Of a stretch of 64,000 nucleotides of DNA, positions 59,329 to 64,000 are shown piece after piece. Made by a program: the position numbers and the translations under genes. Every line of letters begins with the position of its first letter. Position 1 is the first letter of the stretch. The stretch lies in assembly GCF_017573465.1 (NCBI RefSeq), contig NZ_JAGEPF010000007.1, positions 303,944 to 367,943 of the forward strand. Reading direction: 5' to 3'. The notes under the pieces are model-generated. The model searched no databases. It was not told where the DNA came from and saw nothing but the letters and a program-made list of their open reading frames with translations. This DNA comes from Actinomadura violacea. GTDB lineage: Bacteria; Actinomycetota; Actinomycetes; Streptosporangiales; Streptosporangiaceae.

Positions 59329-59820
59329 GTGAGAGCGGTCGTGGTCTCCGACACCCACGCGCCCCGGCGCTGGAAGGCGTGCCCGCCGCGGGTCGCCGAG
59401 CACCTGCGGGGCGCCGACGTGATCCTGCACGCCGGCGACGTCTGCGTCGCGTCCGTCCTCGACGAGCTCGCCGGGTACGCGCCGGTCCACGCCGTCCTCG
59501 GCAACAACGACGGCCCGGACGTCGCCGCCTGGGGAGCGCCCGAACGCCTCGAACTCGACCTCGATGGCCTCGCCGTCGCGATGGTGCACGACAGCGGCCA
59601 GGCGCGCGGCCGCACCGCCCGCATGCGCCGCTGGTTCCCCGCCGCCGACCTCGTCGTCTTCGGGCACTCGCACATCCCGCTGGACGAGACCGGCGACGGC
59701 GTGCGGATCTTCAATCCCGGCTCGCCCACCGACCGGCGCCGGCAGCCGCACGGCACCATCGGCCTGCTCGACATCGACGGCGGACGGCTGACCGGCGCGC
59801 AAATCGTTCCCGTCACCTGA
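59329..59820 (+). CDS. YfcE/MJ0936-family metallophosphoesterase
   Basis: 163 residues: metal motifs SDTH (~7-10), LHAGDV (~33), GNND (~57), MVHDSG and FGHSHIP (~107). Small calcineurin-like phosphodiesterase; substrate unknown. GTG start with GGGGGA ahead. 43 bases after the sigma-factor gene. Confidence 0.9.
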   Translation: MRAVVVSDTHAPRRWKACPPRVAEHLRGADVILHAGDVCVASVLDELAGYAPVHAVLGNNDGPDVAAWGAPERLELDLDGLAVAMVHDSGQARGRTARMRRWFPAADLVVFGHSHIPLDETGDGVRIFNPGSPTDRRRQPHGTIGLLDIDGGRLTGAQIVPVT

Positions 59821-59869
59821 TCATCGCCGGGCACAATGGCGTCATGGACGACACCGGGCGGAGGCCGCC

Positions 59870-60403
59870 GTGGGCTTCTGGATGACGCTCGGCCGCCACG
59901 ACTGGACCGAGGTCCACGCGCTCCTCGACCACCCGCACGGCCTGCGGGGCGGCCTGCTCCGCCTCTACGACGCGTGGGGCGAGTCGCTCCGCGAACTGGA
60001 GACGGCGCAGACGACCCGCACCTGGGACGCGATCCACATCCTGCTGACGGGATGTGAGAACGACGAGGATCCCAAAGGAGTCCCCCTCGGCCCGGCCCCG
60101 GCCCGCGACGCCGTCATGGGCGGGCTCGTCCTGACCGGCGGCACCTCCCGCCTCAACACGCCGATCCTGCTGAGACCCGCCGAGGTGCGCGCCGTCGACG
60201 CCCACCTGCGCGCGATCGACCTCGACGCCCTCGTCCGCGAGCGCTACCCGCTGCTGCTGGAGATCGGGCCGTACTCCTTCCACGAGAGCGACGGAAGCGA
60301 CATGGTCACGAGGGGATGGCTCGCCGACGACTTCGCGGTCCTCCGCGGCTTCTATGCCCGCGCCGCCGCCGCGGGCAACGCGGTCATCAAGGACATCTCC
60401 TGA
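59870..60403 (+). CDS. DUF1877 (YfbM-like) protein
   Basis: 177 residues. WDAIHILLTGCEN (~58), the GGLVLTGG loop and VRAVDAHLRAID fit the DUF1877/YfbM group, whose function is unknown. GTG start 49 bases after the phosphoesterase gene, with GGAGG ahead. Soluble, no signal peptide. Confidence 0.82.
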   Translation: MGFWMTLGRHDWTEVHALLDHPHGLRGGLLRLYDAWGESLRELETAQTTRTWDAIHILLTGCENDEDPKGVPLGPAPARDAVMGGLVLTGGTSRLNTPILLRPAEVRAVDAHLRAIDLDALVRERYPLLLEIGPYSFHESDGSDMVTRGWLADDFAVLRGFYARAAAAGNAVIKDIS

Positions 60404-60545
60404 GCCGGCCGGGACCCCGCCCGACCGGCGCCCGCGCGCGAGGGGCGGGGCCGAGCGTCGGCGCGGTGCCCCGAAACCGGTATCTTCTGCCGTCGTGATC
60501 AGGGCGTCCACCTGGTCGGACCCACCCCCGGAAGGCAAGGCAGGC

Positions 60546-61934
60546 ATGCCCGAAGAAGGACCGCGCCGGCACCCCGTCGACGAGGTGCTCCCCGTCCCCA
60601 AGCTCGCCCTCTACGGTTTCCAGCACGTCCTGGCGTTCTACGCCGGCGCCGTCGTCGTGCCGATCCTGGTCGCCGGCGCGATCGGGCTGTCCCCGCAGCA
60701 GCTCGTCTACCTGATCAACGCCGACCTGTTCACCTGCGGCATCGCCACCATCATCCAGTCGCTCGGCGTCTGGAAGATCGGCATCAGGCTGCCCATCGTG
60801 CAGGGCGTCACGTTCACCGCCGTCGCACCGATGATCGCCATCGGGCAGGGCGCGCAGAACGCCACCGCCGGGCTTCTCGCGATCTACGGCGCCACCATCA
60901 CCGCCGGCCTGGTCACCCTGATCGCCGCCCCGTTCCTCGGCCGGGTCCTGCGGTTCTTCCCGCCGCTCGTCACCGGCACCGTCCTGACGATCATGGGGCT
61001 GGTGCTGCTGCCGAACGCGCTCACCGACGCCGCCGGAGGCGCCGCCGCCAAGGCGGCGGGCAAGGACTTCGGCAGCTGGAAGCACCTCATGTACGCGGGC
61101 GGCACCCTGCTGTTCATCATCGTGCTCTACCGGCTCCGGCGCCCGTTCCTGAGCAGCATCGCCGTGCTGCTCGGCCTCGTCGGCGGGACGGTCGTCTCCT
61201 ACGCCCTCGGCGACACCGCCTTCGACCAGGTCGGCAAGTCCGACTGGTTCGGCGTCACCACCCCGTTCCACTACGGCGCCCCGACCTTCCACATCGGCCC
61301 GATCATCGCGATGCTGCTGGTCATGATGGTCACCGTCGTCGAGACCGTCGGCGACTCCAAGGCCACGGGCGAGATCGTCGGCAAGGACGTCACCGACGCC
61401 GACATCACCCGCGCGCTGCGCGCCGACGGCCTGTCCACCTTCCTCGGCGGCTCGCTGAACGCCTTCCCCTACACCTGCTTCGCGCAGAACGTCGGGCTCG
61501 TCCGGCTCACCGGGGTCCGCAGCCGGTTCGTCGTCGTCGCGGCCGGCGCCGTGATGATCGTCCTCGGGCTGTTCCCGAAGGCCGCCGCCTACGTCGCCTC
61601 CATCCCGCCGGACGTCCTCGGCGGCGCCGCCGTCGCGATGTTCGGGATGGTCGCCGTCGTCGGCATCCAGACCCTCGGCAAGGTCGACCTGCGCCAGGAG
61701 CGCAACGCCCTGGTCGTCGCCGTCAGCATCGCGCTCGCGCTGCTGCCCACCGTCGTCCCGCAGTTCGGCGAGAACATGCCGAAGGACGTCGCCGCGATCC
61801 TCAACAGCGGCATCACGATCGGCAGCATCAGCGCGATCGTCCTGAACCTGGTGTTCAACGTCTTCACGCGGACGCCCCCGCAGGACGCGGAGGACGCCGC
61901 CGTCCCGCCCGCGGAACCGGCCACCACGTCCTGA
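60546..61934 (+). CDS. uracil/xanthine permease, NCS2 family
   Basis: 462 residues, about 14 membrane segments. NCS2 signatures: LALYGFQHVLAFYAGAVVVP near the start, LPIVQGVTF (~83), ETVGDSKATGEIVGKD (~265) and the family motif CFAQNVGLVRLTGVRSR (~308). It imports a nucleobase with protons. The ATG at 60546 has GGAAGG further upstream; a strong terminator follows. Confidence 0.93.
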   Translation: MPEEGPRRHPVDEVLPVPKLALYGFQHVLAFYAGAVVVPILVAGAIGLSPQQLVYLINADLFTCGIATIIQSLGVWKIGIRLPIVQGVTFTAVAPMIAIGQGAQNATAGLLAIYGATITAGLVTLIAAPFLGRVLRFFPPLVTGTVLTIMGLVLLPNALTDAAGGAAAKAAGKDFGSWKHLMYAGGTLLFIIVLYRLRRPFLSSIAVLLGLVGGTVVSYALGDTAFDQVGKSDWFGVTTPFHYGAPTFHIGPIIAMLLVMMVTVVETVGDSKATGEIVGKDVTDADITRALRADGLSTFLGGSLNAFPYTCFAQNVGLVRLTGVRSRFVVVAAGAVMIVLGLFPKAAAYVASIPPDVLGGAAVAMFGMVAVVGIQTLGKVDLRQERNALVVAVSIALALLPTVVPQFGENMPKDVAAILNSGITIGSISAIVLNLVFNVFTRTPPQDAEDAAVPPAEPATTS

Positions 61935-61941
61935 CCGCGAC

Positions 61942-61976
61942 GCGGTCCGCGGCGCCCGCCGGCCGCCGCGGACCGC
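61942..61976. terminator. terminator between the permease and patatin genes
   Basis: GCGGTCCGCGGCG / CGCCGCGGACCGC, perfect 13-bp arms, 9-base loop, 7 bases past the permease stop and 7 before the patatin stop; bidirectional. Confidence 0.85.
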
Positions 61977-61983
61977 CGTCCGG

Positions 61984-62823
61984 TCAGTTCCAGAAGGCCG
62001 CGATCCCCGCCGCGGCCGCCCTGCCCTGCGCGAGGCCCGCACCGGCGGACGGGGTCCGCGTCGACGGGTCCAGCGGGTCCGCGCCGAACGCCGCCGTCGA
62101 CGCCTCGTCCGGACGGATCACCTCGACCCGCCCGGCCGCCGCCACCGCCTCGACCTCCTGCTCGAGGTGCGGGTCCTCCATCGGCGCGGCCAGCAGGACC
62201 CGCTCGTACCCGGTGGCCAGCGACAGGTTGGTCGCCGAGTGCACGCCGCCGTCGACGTACCGGACACCGCCGATCGTCACCGCCGGCCAGATCATCGGGA
62301 CGGCGCAACTCGCGGTGACCGCGTCCACCAGCCCCACCCCGGAGTCCCGGTCCAGCACCCGCAACTCGCCCGTGAGCGCGTTCACGGCCGTCACGAGCAG
62401 CTTCCGATCGGGCCACTCGTGCGACGGGAGCCGCTCCTCGATCACCGCGCGACGCTCCGCCTCCGTCACCGTGTCGGCCGCGAGCGCACGCGCGCCCAGC
62501 CCCTGCCGCAGTGCCACCGGATCACCCTGGTTCTCGTAGGCGAGCTGCATCCAGGTCTCCATGACCGTGCTCACCGACACCCCCGTCGGCATCAGCTCCC
62601 GGTTCTGCAGCGCCGGGTCCGCCTGCCGCGCGTACAGCTCCTTCAGCGGCAACCCGCTCGCGACCTGCGCTGCCACAGCGGAGCCCGCGGACGTGCCGAC
62701 CAGCAGGTCGGCGCCGGTCACGTCCGCTCCTCCCTCGGCGAGCCCGGCGAGCACTCCGTTCAGCCACGCGATGCCGGCCACCCCACCGCCGCCCAGCACC
62801 AGCGCGCGTCCCTTGTCGGTCAT
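61984..62823 (-). CDS. patatin-like phospholipase
   Basis: 279 residues: oxyanion loop GGGGVAGIAWLNG (~10), nucleophile serine in VGTSAGSAV (~44), and the aspartate of the dyad in YVDGGVHSATN (~190). It cleaves acyl chains from lipids at the membrane face. GAGAGGA five bases before the ATG at 62823 fixes the start. Monocistronic. Confidence 0.92.
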   Translation of the reverse strand: MTDKGRALVLGGGGVAGIAWLNGVLAGLAEGGADVTGADLLVGTSAGSAVAAQVASGLPLKELYARQADPALQNRELMPTGVSVSTVMETWMQLAYENQGDPVALRQGLGARALAADTVTEAERRAVIEERLPSHEWPDRKLLVTAVNALTGELRVLDRDSGVGLVDAVTASCAVPMIWPAVTIGGVRYVDGGVHSATNLSLATGYERVLLAAPMEDPHLEQEVEAVAAAGRVEVIRPDEASTAAFGADPLDPSTRTPSAGAGLAQGRAAAAGIAAFWN

Positions 62824-62900
62824 ATCCGTCCTCTCAATGGTGATCGATAGAGCGTAGGGAGGCCGGGAGACATTCCGGCCGCGGCCCTTCCCCCAGGGCG

Positions 62901-63374
62901 TCACGCCGTCAGGACGGCCCCGAACGGGAGGTTGCGCACCAGCCAGAACAGCAGGACCGCGCCGAGGAACGCCCAGATCAGCCGCGGATCCGCCACCCGC
63001 GTCCGCACGGGCCGGTCCATCGCCCGGGCGGCCGTCCAGCGGAGCCAGAAGAAGGCGAGCACCGGGATCATCACGACCGCGAAGACGTTCAGGCCGAGCG
63101 CCTCCCGCAGGTGCCCGTGGGCTAGCGCGTGGATCGTGCGCAGCGCACCGCAGCCAGGGCACTCGTAGCCGGTCAGAGCCAGGAACGGGCAGGTCGGGTA
63201 ATGACCGGCCTGGCCGGGATCCACGGCGGCGACGTAGGAGACGACCGACAGGGCCAGGACCAGGACGCCCGCCGGCCGCGACAGCCGCCGCGCCGCCGCG
63301 ACCGGCGAGCGATCGCGGCGGCGGTCCGGAGTGCCGCCCGGCCGGGGCCGGGCGGACACGTGCTCAGGGGACAT
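62901..63374 (-). CDS. DUF2752 membrane protein
   Basis: 157 residues. After a basic 30-residue lead come three membrane segments and the family motif CPFLALTGYECPGCGALRTI (~62), with CPxCGxxR. Function unknown; it often stands beside small CD225-type genes, as here (12 bases after it). Confidence 0.88.
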   Translation of the reverse strand: MSPEHVSARPRPGGTPDRRRDRSPVAAARRLSRPAGVLVLALSVVSYVAAVDPGQAGHYPTCPFLALTGYECPGCGALRTIHALAHGHLREALGLNVFAVVMIPVLAFFWLRWTAARAMDRPVRTRVADPRLIWAFLGAVLLFWLVRNLPFGAVLTA

Positions 63375-63386
63375 GGAGGCCGGGCG

Positions 63387-63659
63387 TCAGTTGTTGCCCA
63401 GGGCGGCGAGGACGTAGATCACCAGCACCACGGCGCCGGCGACGGCCGACACGATCGCCCAGGTCTTCGCCTTCTCGGACGCGTTGACCGCGCCGGCGTG
63501 GTCGCCCGAGGACCACTTGGAGTCGACCTGCGCGGCGAACACGATGGACACGATCCCGGCGGGCAGGCAGCAGAACAGCGTCGTCAGGATCGCCCACACG
63601 AGATGGCTGGACGGCGGCGTGCCGCCGTACTCGTGGCTCGGCGGGGGGTTGTAGCTCAT
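63387..63659 (-). CDS. CD225/dispanin-like small membrane protein
   Basis: 90 residues: Pro-rich lead MSYNPPPS, then membrane segment WAILTTLFCCLPAGIVSIVF, a loop VDSKWSSGDHAGAVNASEKA and a second segment. This is the CD225 hairpin fold. GGAGG seven bases before the ATG at 63659 fixes the start. In one unit with the DUF2752 gene. Confidence 0.88.
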   Translation of the reverse strand: MSYNPPPSHEYGGTPPSSHLVWAILTTLFCCLPAGIVSIVFAAQVDSKWSSGDHAGAVNASEKAKTWAIVSAVAGAVVLVIYVLAALGNN

Positions 63660-63792
63660 CCGCGTACCTCCGTGGAGTCGGCCGTCATAGGGGGTCGGCC
63701 GGTTCACAGAAGTAGATGGCGAGGGGCCGCGTCCGGTTCCCCTCCGCCCAGCCTGGCCCGCACGCCCGTGCGGGGGACCGCCGCGCGTCGAT

Positions 63793-63821
63793 TTGACGAG
63801 GCCGCGCGGACCACGTAAGTT
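63793..63821 (+). promoter_or_regulatory. promoter at the right edge
   Basis: TTGACG, 17 bases, TAAGTT: a near-consensus promoter pointing out of the window. It faces away from the CD225 gene and must serve the next gene, beyond base 64000. No start codon with a ribosome site is seen in the ~170 bases after it. Confidence 0.7.
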
Positions 63822-63828
63822 AACCCCT

Positions 63829-64000
63829 CGTCCCCCTCACGGATGCAGGACGCCCGCTTGGCGGCCGGCCGATGGGGAAACCACCACTCAGCAGCCGACG
63901 CGGCTTTGCCGTGTCAGCCGTACGGTGATGGCGTCGGTAAGGCCCGATTTTGCAAATCGAGCCGGATCTGATGAAATGGCAACACCGCCCGGAAGGGCCG
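63829..64000 (+). ncRNA. folded 5' leader of unknown family, cut by the window end
   Basis: Two local hairpins are plain: GACGCGGC-TTT-GCCGTGTC (63897-63915, one G-U pair) and CGATTT-TGC-AAATCG (63945-63959) extended by GGC/GCC. CCACCAC and GTGATGG could enclose the first. A leader of 170 bases or more with several stems behind a strong promoter suggests a riboswitch or other cis-acting RNA. I cannot match it to a family. Confidence 0.4.

Noticed and set aside
63829..64000. SAM-I riboswitch
   Set aside because: GATGAAATGGCAACACC near 63971 recalls the GATGAAACC..GGCAACC part of SAM-I, but the preceding kink-turn and GAGGGA part are not visible and the order of stems does not fit.

Overview
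The window is chromosomal DNA from a very GC-rich actinomycete. Pointers are GTG/ATGA-coupled operons, leaderless-looking starts, mycothiol-type PIG-L and SigJ-type ECF proteins, and an actinobacterial steroid-degradation gene set. A Streptosporangiales/Actinomadura-like host is my guess; no rRNA or other marker gene is present to confirm it. I see no insertion sequence, CRISPR array, tRNA or rRNA.

Region by region. (1) 1-10.5 kb: the 3' part of a TPR-CHAT protease-like gene, then an orphan BlaI-type repressor and an envelope-polymer block. The block holds a GT2/CDP-glycerol-transferase-like fusion, a polytopic membrane protein, an LPG-synthase-TM/flippase-like protein, a PAP2 phosphatase, a GT4 glycosyltransferase and a PIG-L deacetylase. 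Four TACTAY...GTAGTA operators mark this block. (2) 10.6-18 kb: an esterase, two SDRs, two paralogous PadR repressors, a FadD3-like acyl-CoA ligase, a flavin reductase and an LLM flavin monooxygenase. It is closed by a perfect 64-bp palindrome. (3) 18-36 kb: a secreted tyrosine phosphatase, then a steroid-catabolic region: IclR, hsaA-hsaB-kstD-kshA-small Cys protein-SDR, an NDMA-type alcohol dehydrogenase, a Tat-exported amine-oxidase-like flavoprotein, a HAD phosphatase, hsaE-hsaG-hsaF with a second IclR, and a GlcD/GlcF fusion oxidase. The genes cover A/B-ring opening (KstD, KshA), phenol-ring hydroxylation (HsaAB) and the last meta-cleavage steps (HsaEGF). hsaC, hsaD and kshB are absent from the window.

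(4) 36-43.7 kb: the least familiar part. A group II PLP decarboxylase and a PaaK-like adenylate-forming enzyme are followed by four tandem small paralogous proteins that resemble the PixA/AidA inclusion-body family. A convergent asparagine-synthetase-type amidotransferase follows. I know of no described pathway with this composition. (5) 43.8-46 kb: a nitric-oxide module (NsrR-like Rrf2 regulator, flavohaemoglobin, divergent rhodanese). (6) 46-55.1 kb: a DeoR-controlled sugar operon with a lipoprotein binding protein, ATPase, permease, two FGGY kinases, a histidine phosphatase and a 2-hydroxyacid dehydrogenase. (7) 55.2-64 kb: two secreted proteins, a sugar-epimerase-like gene coupled to a SigJ-type ECF sigma factor, a small metallophosphatase, a DUF1877 protein, a uracil/xanthine permease, a patatin, DUF2752 and CD225 membrane proteins. 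A promoter at the right edge drives a folded leader RNA that runs out of the window.
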